The notes beneath the pieces are model-generated. The model ran no database searches. It had not been told where the DNA came from and was given only the letters and a program-made list of their open reading frames with translations. 64,000 nucleotides of DNA, taken from Arenimonas daejeonensis (GTDB taxonomy: Bacteria; Pseudomonadota; Gammaproteobacteria; Xanthomonadales; Xanthomonadaceae). The DNA lies in assembly GCF_007993735.1 (NCBI RefSeq), contig NZ_CP042453.1, positions 1 through 64,000 on the forward strand, given 5' to 3'. Numbering within the stretch: the stretch's first letter is position 1; each line of letters starts with the position of its first letter. This document shows positions 9,937-20,655 of this stretch, one piece after another. The position numbers and the translations under genes were made by a program.

Positions 9937-10566
9937 TCAGGCCGGAAACCGGCCGTCGCGCAGGAAACCCGCGGCCAGTTCGGCCACCGGGGCCGAAAAG
10001 ATCATGCCGGTGTGGCTGACCGGCAGCACTCGATGGTCGGCCAGGCCCGGCAGGCGGGTTTCCCAGACGGCCACGGTGCCGTCGCTGGGTCCGTCGAAAG
10101 CACCGAACAGCCTGCCCAGGCCCGCGGCCCGCGACCCCGCGACCACCCCGACCTCGCGGCCGCTGGGCACGTTGACCAGACCCGCTTTCAACAAGGTGGC
10201 GCTGCGACCCAGCAGGGGCGAAAGATGGTTCATGGCCATGCCGCGGGCGGCACTGCTGCCCGCCAGCGGCGAGCCCAGGCAGACCACCCGCCCAGGCGGC
10301 AGGCCGGCATGACAGGAAAGCGTTTCCAGCGCCATCAGGCCGCCCAGGCTGTGGCCGACCAGGTGCACCGGGCCGGGCGCAAGCGATCGAAGTTCCGCGG
10401 CCAGGCGGTCGACAGTCGCTCCCGGCCACTGGAACAGGCTGGCGTAGTCGAACCGGTGCGTCGTGAATCCCCGTGCTTCGAGCCGGCGCGCAAGCGGCAC
10501 CAGGCTCAGGCCGCGCATCCAGACGCCATGCAGCAGGACGACGTGTTGGCGGGGCGTGTCGCTCAG
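9937..10566 (-). CDS. Alpha/beta hydrolase (lipase-like), start uncertain
   Basis: Serine hydrolase with nucleophile motif GHSLGG and a C-terminal His in PVSHTGM. The first ATG (10518) falls inside the conserved oxyanion-hole segment: the same frame extends upstream as SDTPRQHVVLLHGVW before MRGLSLVPLARRL, so the true N-terminus is upstream. No ATG, GTG or TTG is available there; the best placed codon is CTG at 10566 (CTG AGC GAC ACG), or a base is wrong. Substrate unknown. It lies 57 bases after yebC on the same strand. Confidence 0.75.
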   Translation of the reverse strand: MSDTPRQHVVLLHGVWMRGLSLVPLARRLEARGFTTHRFDYASLFQWPGATVDRLAAELRSLAPGPVHLVGHSLGGLMALETLSCHAGLPPGRVVCLGSPLAGSSAARGMAMNHLSPLLGRSATLLKAGLVNVPSGREVGVVAGSRAAGLGRLFGAFDGPSDGTVAVWETRLPGLADHRVLPVSHTGMIFSAPVAELAAGFLRDGRFPA

Positions 10567-10689
10567 GGCGCGGCTCGGGTCGGGACCAGGGCGGAGTCTA
10601 AGCCGGGATGGCGGGGATTTGGGCTGATCTGCGGCTGGGGGGGCTTGAGGCCTGCCTTTGTTTGCCCACTTATCTGGGCCGGCAACACC

Positions 10690-10757
10690 GGGGAAGTGGA
10701 TACCTCTTTCTGCTCAGTGAAGCCTTTTATTTCGCAGAAAGAGGTATCCACTTCCCC
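10690..10757. repeat. Terminal hairpin 1: perfect 24-bp stem
   Basis: A perfect inverted repeat: left arm 10690-10713 (GGGGAAGTGGATACCTCTTT then CTGC), a 20-base spacer TCAGTGAAGCCTTTTATTTC, and right arm 10734-10757 (GCAGAAAGAGGTATCC then ACTTCCCC). The spacer is nearly identical, inverted, to that of the hairpin at 11271-11332. A stem this long and perfect is very unlikely by chance. Confidence 0.9.
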
Positions 10758-11270
10758 GGCGCTGCCGGTCGTGTCGGCGCGGTTTCGTGACGGAGTTCTT
10801 GGGGGCATAGGCGCCCTGCATACGCGTGTGGCTTGGCGGGCTTCCGCGTGTGCGATCTTTCCTGCGGATCTCGCGGTTAAACGGGACGAGCCCCTTCTCC
10901 ACACCGCGTCACGTCGCGGCGCGTTCCCCTGAACGCGTCTGGTGCCATTGGGGCAAGTGCGGAAGGAGTGCTCGCCGCGGAGCGGCGAAAGGCGGGCGGC
11001 GCGATGCGCCGCACACCCCTGCCCGATTTTCGCCAGAAGCACCGCGCTCGCCTACAACCCAATCTCGCCCCGAAGGCACCAGACGCGTTCAGGGGAACGC
11101 GCCCGCGATGGGCGAGCCGCCGGCTTTTCGCGTTGCCCGCCTTAGCCAAACGTGATGCGCAGGAAAGATCGCACACGCGGAAGCCCGCGAACCCGCACGC
11201 GTACGCCGAGCGCCGATGCCGCACCGGCCCTCCAATCAGCGATCCGGGTGAAATGCACCGGCAGCGCCGT

Positions 11271-11332
11271 GGAAGTGAAGGGCTCTTTCTGCGAAATGAG
11301 GCTTCACTGAGCAGAAAGAGCACTTCACTTCC
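11271..11332. repeat. Terminal hairpin 2: 22-bp stem, inverted copy of hairpin 1
   Basis: Left arm 11271-11292 and right arm 11311-11332 pair over 22 bp with one mismatch; the 18-base spacer GAAATGAGGCTTCACTGA is the near-exact reverse complement of the hairpin-1 spacer. Compared in the same orientation, the two hairpins differ at four stem positions; three of these are paired changes that keep base-pairing. Confidence 0.9.
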
Positions 11333-11370
11333 GCGGTGATGACGGCGCCAGACACCGCGACTACGAAACG

Positions 11371-11883
11371 TCAGCCGGCGTCCCGCCGCAAAGTAAACTC
11401 GCGATCGACCACGCGCCCGACCGGGAACTCATGTTCGCCGACTTTAACGAAGCCGTGCCGGGCGTAGAACCGCTGCGCGCCAACGTTCTCCGACCACACG
11501 CCGATCCACAGCGTGCGCGGGCCGTCGGCCAGCAGCCAGTCCATCACCATATGGAACAGCCGCCCGCCCCAACCGCCGTTCTGGTGCTCGCGCAACACGT
11601 ACAGGCGCTTGAGCTCGCCGTCGCCGGGCTTCACGTCCGGGTTCGGCAGGCCACAGGGGCCGGCCGCGGCGTGGCCGACGATTTCGCCTTCGTGCTCCAG
11701 CAGCCAGACCGCGTAACCCGGCGTCTCCAGGATCACGCGCTGGCGATCCACCGCATAGGACTCGCGCAGGAACGCCTCGAGGTCCTCGGCCGGATAAAGA
11801 TGTCCGAAGGCCTCGACGAAAGTGCGCTCGGCGATCCGTGAGAGCGCCTCGGCGTCGGCGGGCGTGGCGCGACGGATCTGCAC
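11371..11883 (-). CDS. GNAT family N-acetyltransferase
   Basis: GCN5-related acetyltransferase of 170 residues beginning MQIRRATPADAEALSRIAER, from a GTG start at 11883. The acetyl-CoA region is ELKRLYVLREHQNGGWGGRLF (motif A, with a variant of the Q/RxxGxG/A loop) and the C-terminal GVWSENVGAQRFYARHGF (motif B). Substrate is not predictable; the family acetylates small molecules, peptides or protein N-termini. It starts 4 bases after aspS on the same strand. Confidence 0.88.
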   Translation of the reverse strand: MQIRRATPADAEALSRIAERTFVEAFGHLYPAEDLEAFLRESYAVDRQRVILETPGYAVWLLEHEGEIVGHAAAGPCGLPNPDVKPGDGELKRLYVLREHQNGGWGGRLFHMVMDWLLADGPRTLWIGVWSENVGAQRFYARHGFVKVGEHEFPVGRVVDREFTLRRDAG

Positions 11884-11887
11884 CCGA

Positions 11888-13652
<1,765 letters not shown>

Positions 13653-13781
13653 GGAAACTCCGGAAGGGTGCGCCGGCCCGGACGGGCGGCGGAAAGTGTT
13701 GAATTTTAGGGCCCGCGCGGCCATGGCCGCAAATCAGGGCCCAAGGCCCGGAGCCTGGGCTGCGATCCCGCCCGGTCAGGG

Positions 13782-14459
13782 CTACTGGATCGCGCTGCCC
13801 CGGGGCGCCGGCGGGGGCGGCACCGGCTGCGTCAGGTCGAACTCGACCTGGAACAGGCGGCCACCCGGGCGCGCGAGTTCATACAGGAACCGTTTGCCGG
13901 GCTCGATCTCCATGGCCCAGGTGTTGGTGACCGAGGCCTTCAGGCCCTCGCGCTCGAACATCGCCACCGATTCGGCGTCAACCGGGAAGGCCTGGCGGAT
14001 CGCGGTGCCGGCGCTGTCGGTGTCGCCGCCGTACATCGTCACCGCATCGGGGCTGCCGTCGGCGTGGCGGTGGTCGTGCTTGAGGCGCAGGCCGGCCGGC
14101 GTGCGGGTCAGCACCCAGGTGCGCGAATGGTCGTCGCCGACATGGAAAGGCACCCGCAGCGCGTCCGGGCCGCATTCGCGCACGTGCATCACCAGCGCCT
14201 TGCCGGCGAAGGGGTTGTCGGCGCTGGCGGGTTCGTCCACCACCACCCTGCCGGCGAAAGCCTGGCCGCAATGGCGGGCGATGGCGGCCATGAAGGCGTC
14301 GGCCGGCGCGGCGGTGACGCCGGCATCGTCCATGGCGGGTGGCGGCAGCGGTTCGGGCAGGCCCGGGATCGCGACGACGGGTTCGTTCTTCGGCGCACTG
14401 GCGCAGGCGGCCAGCAGCAGGGCGGTGGCGAGCAGGCTCGCGGTCGGGAGGATTTTCAT
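13782..14459 (-). CDS. Conserved hypothetical lipoprotein
   Basis: A 225-residue predicted lipoprotein: N-terminal signal MKILPTASLLATALLLAAC with lipobox LAAC, then a Pro-rich linker and a domain without a family I can name (includes HCGQAFAGRVVVDEPAS and TMYGGDTDSAGTAIRQAFP). It is probably anchored in the outer membrane. It lies between fmdB and aspS on the same strand and may be co-transcribed with them. No function proposed. Confidence 0.75.
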   Translation of the reverse strand: MKILPTASLLATALLLAACASAPKNEPVVAIPGLPEPLPPPAMDDAGVTAAPADAFMAAIARHCGQAFAGRVVVDEPASADNPFAGKALVMHVRECGPDALRVPFHVGDDHSRTWVLTRTPAGLRLKHDHRHADGSPDAVTMYGGDTDSAGTAIRQAFPVDAESVAMFEREGLKASVTNTWAMEIEPGKRFLYELARPGGRLFQVEFDLTQPVPPPPAPRGSAIQ

Positions 14460-14500
14460 GGCCCGACCCTACCCCGCCCCGCTGGAGCCGGGCAACCGGC

Positions 14501-14800
14501 TCAGCCGGCGGGTTTGGGATCGGCGGGTTTGGCGGCCGCGGCCGGAGCCGGGGACGGCTCGGGCTTGGCCTCGGCTTTGCCGGTCGAACCCTCGGCCAGG
14601 TTGCGCTTCCTGTCGCCGTCCTTCTTGAAGTCGGTTTCGTACCAGCCACCGCCGGCCAGGCGGAAGCTGGGCGCGGTCAGCTGGCGCCCCACCGCTTCGG
14701 CGCCACAGGCCGGGCAGGTGGTGGGGTCCGGGTCGGACATCTTCTGCAGGCGGTCGAAGGTGTGGCCGCACTGGGCGCATTCAAAGGCGTAGATGGGCAT
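14501..14800 (-). CDS. FmdB family zinc ribbon protein
   Basis: Small 99-residue protein with an N-terminal zinc ribbon MPIYAFECAQCGHTF...CPACG (two CxxC knuckles) and a low-complexity Ala/Pro/Lys tail. FmdB-type zinc ribbons are proposed regulators, but their role is not established. Its position upstream of aspS is one often seen in Xanthomonads. The 170 bases between it and the divergent MFS gene are AT-richer than the surroundings and probably hold both promoters; a TACAAT at about 14936 is a possible -10 for the MFS gene. Confidence 0.88.
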   Translation of the reverse strand: MPIYAFECAQCGHTFDRLQKMSDPDPTTCPACGAEAVGRQLTAPSFRLAGGGWYETDFKKDGDRKRNLAEGSTGKAEAKPEPSPAPAAAAKPADPKPAG

Positions 14801-14970
14801 GTGTCGCGGAATCTTGGGGGCCGGGGCCGAGTGCGCGCATTAGTGGGTATGGGCGGCACGAGTTCAAGCCCAGGCACGGGGCGCGCGGCCGGCAAGTGAC
14901 TGAATCTAGGTTAATTTTTCAATCAGATCAATGTGTTACAATTCGCGGCCCTGCAAAAACAGGACAAACG

Positions 14971-16217
14971 ATGATATCCGTGGTGCTGCCCCTGACCGCC
15001 CTGCTGGCGGGCGTGGCGCTGCTCCTTACGGGCAGCGGCCTCCTGGGAACCTTGCTGGCGGTGCGCGGCGGGCTGGAGGGCTTCGACGAACAGACCCTGG
15101 GCCTGGTGATGTCCGGCTACTTCGCCGGTTTTTTCCTGGGCACCTATACCGCGCCGCCGCTGATCGGCCGGATCGGCCATGTCCGCGCCTTCGCGTTCTG
15201 CACCGGCTTGTGTGCGATCGCGGTGCTGCTGCACCCGCTGTGGGTGGATCCTGGGCCTGGTTCGGCCTGCGCGTGCTCACCGGCGTGGCCCTGGTGGGGC
15301 TGTACACGGTGATCGAGAGCTGGCTCAATGCCCAGCCCCAGCCCGAACACCGCAGCCGCATCTTCGCGATCTACATGGCGGTGAACCTGACGGCGCTGGC
15401 CGGTGGCCAGCTGCTGCTGGGCCTGGGCGTGGACCGCGGCTTCGCCCTGTTCAGCCTGGTGGCGATCCTGGTCTGCGCGGCGGCACTGCCGGTGACGCTG
15501 ACCCGGCTGGCGCAGCCGAGTTTCCCGCCGACACCGCGGCTGGGCCTGGCCCGGCTCTACCGCACCGCACCGGCGGCAGCGGCCAGCGCCGGGCTGTCCG
15601 GGGTGGCGATGGGCGCGTTCTGGGGCCTGGGCCCGGCCTATGCCGCGCAACTGGGCCTGGACCGCAGCGGCATCGCCTGGTTCATGGTCGCCACCATCAT
15701 GGGCGGCGCCCTGCTGCAGTGGCCGCTGGGACGTTTGTCCGACCGCGTGGACCGGCGCATCGGCCTGGCCCTGGCCTGCGCACTGGCCGCCGGCGTGGCG
15801 CTGGCCGCCGGCGCGGTCACGACCTGGTCGCCGGGTGTGCTGTTCGCGGCGTTTTTCGCCTACGGCGGCCTGGCGTTTTCGATCTACCCGATGAGCGTCG
15901 CGCACATGCTCGACACCCTGCCCGCCGACGACCTGCTGGCAGGCTGCAGCAGTCTGCTTCTCGTGCACGGCATCGGCGCGATGTTCGGCCCGGCCCTGGC
16001 CGGCCAGGGCATGAGCCACTTCGGGCCGACGGCGCTTCCACTGTTCTTCGCCGGCGTGTTCGGGCTGCTGACCTTCTATCTGCTGCTGCGCCTGACCGCG
16101 CACCGCCGCGCCCGCCCGCATCCGGCGCAGTTTCATCCGATGCTGCGCACCACCCCCGGCGCGCTCGGGCTGCTGGCTGAAACCGAATCCGACCCACCCC
16201 GCAAGGAAGACCGTTGA
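14971..16217 (+). CDS. MFS transporter, YcaD-like (one frameshift)
   Basis: Twelve-helix major facilitator transporter, start MISVVLPLTALLAGVALLL (14971). The frame breaks at about 15248-15253 (GTGGATCCTGGGCC; one base missing), after which WAWFGLRVLTGVALVGLYTVIESWLNAQ continues to the normal end. The sequence resembles the YcaD/YfkF group. It overlaps the next gene as TTGA (16214-16217). In Stenotrophomonas a ycaD-like transporter gene is associated with glucosylglycerol synthesis; by analogy this one may handle that osmolyte, which is inference. Confidence 0.85.
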
Positions 16218-18594
16218 GCACCCAGAAAAAAACGCTGCCCGTTGAACGTGACGACACGCCCCACCTGATCCTGGCCACCGACCTCGACGGCACCTTCCTG
16301 GCGGGCGACCCGCTGGCGCGCCAGCACCTGTACCGCCTGGTGGACGAACACCCGCGCATCCGCCTGGCCTGGATCACCGGCCGCGGCCTGGAAGCGGTGA
16401 TGCCCCTGCTGTCCGACCCCGCCCTGCCGCGACCGGACTATCTGATCTGCGATGTCGGCGCGACCGTGGTGGACGGCCGCAGCCTGCAGCCACTGCAGCC
16501 ACTGCAGTCGACCATCGACGCGCGCTGGCCGGGCGAGCGCCCGGTCGCCGAAGCCATGCGCGAATTCCCCGCCCTGCAGCGCCAGGACGTGCCGCAGGAA
16601 CGCCGCTGCTCCTATTTCTGTGAACCCGGGGCACTGGAACCGCAACGCGCCGGCATCGAGCGCGCGGCCCGCGACCTGGGTTGTTCGGTGCTCTACTCGG
16701 CCGACCTCTATCTCGACATCCTGCCGCCGCGGACCGACAAGGGCCGCACCCTGGCCGCGCTGGCGGCCCAGCTGCGGCTGCCGCGCGAACGCATCCTGGT
16801 GGCCGGCGACACGCTCAACGACCTGTCCATGTACGAAGCCGGCTTCCGCGGCGTCTGCGTGGGCGAATCCGAACCGGCGCTGCTGGACGCCACCCGCGAA
16901 CTCGACCATGTGCTGCACGCCGAGGCGCCCGGCTGCGGCGGCATCCTCGAGGCGATCGAACATTTCGGCCTGCTCGCCGGCGACGAATCGGCACGCCCGG
17001 CCAGCGCGGACACGGAACACGGCAAGGCCGACCTGGTGATGGTCTACCACCGCCTGCCGTACGAAGAGGCCGTCGAGAACGGTGCGCTGGTGCGCCGCCG
17101 CCCGAGTTCGCCCAACGGCATCATCCCCAGCCTGCTCAGCTTCTTCGGCAAGGGCCAGGCCGGGTCCTGGGTGGCCTGGAGCATCGACGACCCGAAACAG
17201 GGTGCGTTCGAAACCCACACGTCGGTGGACGCCGACAACTACCCGCAGCTCACCGCCGTACGCGTGCCGCTGAGCAAGGCCGAGGTGGACGCGTTCTACA
17301 AGCGTTTCTCGAAGGAAGCCTTCTGGCCGATGCTGCACACCTTCTGGGAGCGCGCGCGCTTCCGCGAGGAGGACTGGAAGATCTTCCTGCGCGTCAACCG
17401 GCGCTTCGCCGAAGCCGCCGCCGCCGAGGCCGCACCCGGCGCCACCGTCTGGCTGCACGACTACAACCTGTGGATGGTGCCCGGCCGCCTGCGCGAACTG
17501 CGCCCGGACCTGAAGATCGCCTTCTTCCACCACACCTATTTCCCTTCGGCCGACATCTTCAACGTGGTGCCCTGGCGGCGCGAGATCCTGGGCAGCCTGC
17601 TCAGCTGCGACTACATCGGCTTCCACATCCCGCGCCAGGTGGAGAACTTCGTTGACGTGGTGCGCGGCGCGATGCCGACCGAGGTGCTGGCACGCGAATC
17701 CTGCGCGCCACGTTTCCTGACCTACGGCTGCGCGGTCGGCCTGGACACCATGACCACGCGGCTGCGCATCCACGGCCGCGAGATCGGCCTGGGCGCGCAC
17801 CCGGTCGGCACCGACCTGGGCCGCATCCGCTCGGTGCTGGCCCAGCCGGCGGTGCGCAACGGCCTGGAGAAACTGCGCCGCGAGATCAGCCCGCGCAAGC
17901 TGGTGCTGTCGATCGAACGCCTGGACTACACCAAGGGCACGCTGGAGAAACTCGAGGCCTTCGACCGCCTGCTCGAAGCCCAGCCGCAACTGCAGGGCAA
18001 GGTCACCTGGTGGTGATCTGCGTGCCGGCGGCGAAGGAGATGACGATCTACCGCCAGCTGCAGACCCAGATCGAACAGGCGGTCGGCCGCATCAACGGCA
18101 AACATTCACGCCTGGACTGGACGCCGGTGCGTTTTTTCGCCCGGCCGCTGCCGTTCGAGGAAGTGGTGGCGCACTACGCCGCCGCCGATGTCATGTGGAT
18201 CACGCCGCTGCGCGACGGCCTGAACCTGGTGGCCAAGGAATTCGTCGCCACGCAGGGCCTCGAGGGCGGACGCGGCGTGCTCGTGCTGTCCGAATTCGCC
18301 GGTGCCGCCGCCGAACTCAAGGGCGCGCTGCTGACCAATCCGCATGATCCGGCAGACCTCACCGCGGCTCTTGCGCAGGCGCTGGCGATGCATCCGGACG
18401 AGGCCGACGGCCGGCTGCGGCAATTGTTCGGAATCGTCGAGGAACACGACGTGGACCGCTGGGGCCGCGACTTCCTGGCGGCGGTGGCCGCCAGCACCGA
18501 TCACCAGGAGGCCAGCCCCATGCCCACCGTCGCCAATGTCATCCCGATCGCCGCCACGCGCAGTGCGCGCGGCAGGGCCGGCGGCGCCGACTGA
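16214..18594 (+). CDS. ggpS: Bifunctional HAD phosphatase / GT20 synthase, likely glucosylglycerol-phosphate synthase-phosphatase (one frameshift)
   Basis: Two-domain protein: an N-terminal HAD phosphatase (LATDLDGTFLAG near residue 20; GDTLNDLSMYEAG near 195) fused to a GT20 retaining glycosyltransferase (WLHDYNLWMVPGRLRELRPD, FFHHTYFPSADIFNVVPWR, ERLDYTKGTLEKLEAFDRLL, TPLRDGLNLVAKE). The HDYNLW...FHIPRQVENF pattern fits glucosylglycerol-phosphate synthase better than trehalose-6-phosphate synthase, and the HAD-first order matches the Stenotrophomonas GgpPS fusion. The frame breaks at 18006-18007 (GTCACCTGGTGG, one C missing). It starts with TTG, overlapping the transporter. Substrate is inferred; OtsA-like activity is the alternative. 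Confidence 0.85.
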
Positions 18595-18636
18595 TCCACG
18601 CTGGCCTGGTGGGCGGGTCCCGCCGCGTCCAAGCCT

Positions 18637-20538
18637 TCAGGCGCCGACGGCCTCGTACAGTTCGAGCCATTCGGCTTCCAGCGTGTCCTTCTCGGCGGCC
18701 AGTTCGCCCTGGCGCTGCGCCAGCTGCGCGATCTCGATGCCGCCATCGTTGCCGTAGATGGTGGGGTCGGCGAGCTGGGACTCGATCTGGCCGAGTTCGG
18801 TCTGAAGCGCGGCGATGCGCGCTTCGACCTGCTTCAGGCGTTTGCCGGCGGCATCGGTTTCCTGCTTCGTGCGCACCGGCTTCGGCGCCGGGGCCGGCTT
18901 CGCGGCGACGGCTTTTACCGCCTTCGGTTCGTTGTTGCGGCTGCGCAGCCAGGCGGCGTATTCGTCCAGGTCGCCGTTGAACTCCTCGACCTTGCCGTCG
19001 GCCACGCGCCAGAAGGATTCGCAGACCAGGCCGATCAGGTGGCGGTCGTGCGAGACCAGCACGATCGCGCCGGGGAAATCGCTCAGCGCCTCGGCCAGTG
19101 CTTCGCGCATGTCCAGGTCGAGGTGGTTGGTCGGTTCGTCGAGCAGCAGCACGTTCGGCTCGAGGAAGGCGATCAGCGCCAGCGCCAGGCGCGCGCGTTC
19201 GCCGCCGGAGAAACCGTCCACGCTTTCGAAGGCGCGGTCGCCGACGAAATTCCAGCGGCCGAGGAAATTGCGCAGCTGCTGCTCGCCGGCGTTCGGCGCC
19301 AGCTCCTTCAGGTGCCACAGCGGGCTCTGGCCCTCGTGCAGGCTCTCGACCGTGTGCTGGGCGAAGTAGCCGATGCGCAGGTCCGGGTGCGCGACCCGTT
19401 CGCCGTTCAGCAGCGGCAGTTCGCCGACCAGGGTCTTCACCAGCGTCGACTTGCCGGCGCCGTTGGGACCGAGCAGGCCGATGCGGTCGCCGGCCTCGAG
19501 GCCGAAGCCGACATCCGCGAGAATCTTCACCCCCACCCTGCCCTCCCCGCAAGCGGGGAGGGTTGAGAGGGGGTAACCGGCATCCACATGGTTGAGCCGG
19601 ATCAGCGAATGCGGCAGCTTCGGCGGCGTGGCGAAGGCGATGCGGAAACTGCGCTCGGCGCGCACGGCCTCGGTGCCGGTGAGCTTGGCCAGGCGCTTCA
19701 TGCGGCTCTGGGCCTGGCGGGCCTTGCTGGCCTGGGCCTTGAAACGGTCGATGAAGCTCTGCAGGTGGGCGCGCTCGGCCTGTTCCTTCTCGTGCGAGAT
19801 CTGCTGCTGGCGCAGGTGTTCGGCACGCTGGCGCTCGAAGCTGGTGTAGTCGCCGGCGTAGAGCTTGGCGCGGCCTTCATGCAGGTGCAGCGTGTGCGTG
19901 CTCAGGCCGTCTAGGAACTCGCGGTCGTGCGAGATCATCAGCAGCGTGCCCGGGTACTTCAGCAGCCACTGTTCCAGCCACAGCACCGCATCGAGGTCGA
20001 GGTGGTTGGTGGGTTCGTCGAGCAGCATCAGGTCCGAAGGCATCATCAGCGCCCGGGCCAGGTTCAGGCGCACGCGCCAGCCGCCGGAAAAATCCGACAC
20101 CGGCGTATTGTGCGTTTCCGCCGGGAAACCCAGGCCGTGCAGCAGCTTGCCGGCGCGCGCGGTGCCGTCGTAACCGTTGATCTCGGCCAGGCGCTGGTGC
20201 GCGGCGGCGACGCCGTCCCAGTCCTCGGCTTCCATCGCCTTCGCTTCCGCCTGCATCACCTCGTGCAGCTCGGTGTCGCCGGAGAGCACGAAGTCGATCG
20301 CCGCATCCGGCAGCGACGGCGTTTCCTGCGAGACGCTGGCGATGCGCACCTTGCCCGGCAGGTCGATGTCGCCCATGTCGGCGTCGTGTTCGCCCAGGAT
20401 GGTCGCGAACAGGCTCGACTTGCCGCAGCCGTTGCGGCCGATCACGCCCACGCGCCAGCCGGCGTGCAGGGCGAGGTCAACCTGGGACAGCAGCAGGCGT
20501 TCGCCGCGGCGCAGGGCGAAGTTGCGGAAAGCGATCAT
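18637..20538 (-). CDS. yheS: ABC-F ATPase YheS (with an in-frame repeat insertion)
   Basis: Ribosome-associated ABC-F protein with tandem ATPase domains and no membrane part. 633 residues, close to E. coli YheS: Walker A1 GRNGCGKS, signature DFSGGW, linker with RAHLQSFIDRFKAQASKARQAQSRMK, Walker A2 GPNGAGKS, signature GFSGGE, and a C-terminal coiled coil. Just before the second Walker A (about residues 321-335) lies an extra segment PLSTLPACGEGRVG between DAGY and VKILAD; E. coli YheS has only a short turn there. It is encoded by a palindromic repeat (19530-19575). Confidence 0.93.
   Translation of the reverse strand: MIAFRNFALRRGERLLLSQVDLALHAGWRVGVIGRNGCGKSSLFATILGEHDADMGDIDLPGKVRIASVSQETPSLPDAAIDFVLSGDTELHEVMQAEAKAMEAEDWDGVAAAHQRLAEINGYDGTARAGKLLHGLGFPAETHNTPVSDFSGGWRVRLNLARALMMPSDLMLLDEPTNHLDLDAVLWLEQWLLKYPGTLLMISHDREFLDGLSTHTLHLHEGRAKLYAGDYTSFERQRAEHLRQQQISHEKEQAERAHLQSFIDRFKAQASKARQAQSRMKRLAKLTGTEAVRAERSFRIAFATPPKLPHSLIRLNHVDAGYPLSTLPACGEGRVGVKILADVGFGLEAGDRIGLLGPNGAGKSTLVKTLVGELPLLNGERVAHPDLRIGYFAQHTVESLHEGQSPLWHLKELAPNAGEQQLRNFLGRWNFVGDRAFESVDGFSGGERARLALALIAFLEPNVLLLDEPTNHLDLDMREALAEALSDFPGAIVLVSHDRHLIGLVCESFWRVADGKVEEFNGDLDEYAAWLRSRNNEPKAVKAVAAKPAPAPKPVRTKQETDAAGKRLKQVEARIAALQTELGQIESQLADPTIYGNDGGIEIAQLAQRQGELAAEKDTLEAEWLELYEAVGA
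19530..19575. repeat. REP-like palindrome inserted in frame in yheS
   Basis: A 46-bp nested palindrome: outer arms ACCCCC/GGGGGT and inner perfect stem CCCTCCCCGC/GCGGGGAGGG (19541-19550 and 19553-19562) around AA. It is the same family as the two copies at 8511-8605; the copy at 8511-8548 shares both the stem and the flanking GGTTGGGAGGGGGT pattern. The insertion adds about 14 codons without breaking the frame. Confidence 0.85.
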
Positions 20539-20655
20539 GGACGAATGGATCCGGGCGGCGACGCGGGGGCGCGCATTCTAGCAGCCGGCGCCCCCTGCGG
20601 TTTGCCCCGGAGGGGCTCGGGAAGCAATAATCGGGCCACCCCCTCTGGATTGCTG

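Larger units (their letters stand above)
10673..11354. repeat. Large imperfect palindrome (about 680 bp) made of conserved hairpin blocks
   Basis: This gene-free stretch between the hydrolase and the GNAT gene is an inverted repeat of roughly 280-bp halves around a centre near 11010. Matching blocks: 10918-10954 with 11067-11103 (about 35 of 37 bases); about 10837-10867 with 11160-11190 (31 bases, GCGGGCTTCCGCGTGTGCGA then CTTTCCTGCG); 10757-10768 with 11258-11269; and terminal hairpins 10690-10757 and 11271-11332. Sequence between blocks has diverged. I see no protein-like reading. It may be two copies of one mobile or regulatory repeat in opposite orientation. Confidence 0.8.

Noticed and set aside
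10766-11270. Several short open frames inside the large palindrome
   Set aside because: They appear on both strands as mirror images of the inverted repeat, have no protein-family features, and no start with a convincing ribosome-binding site.
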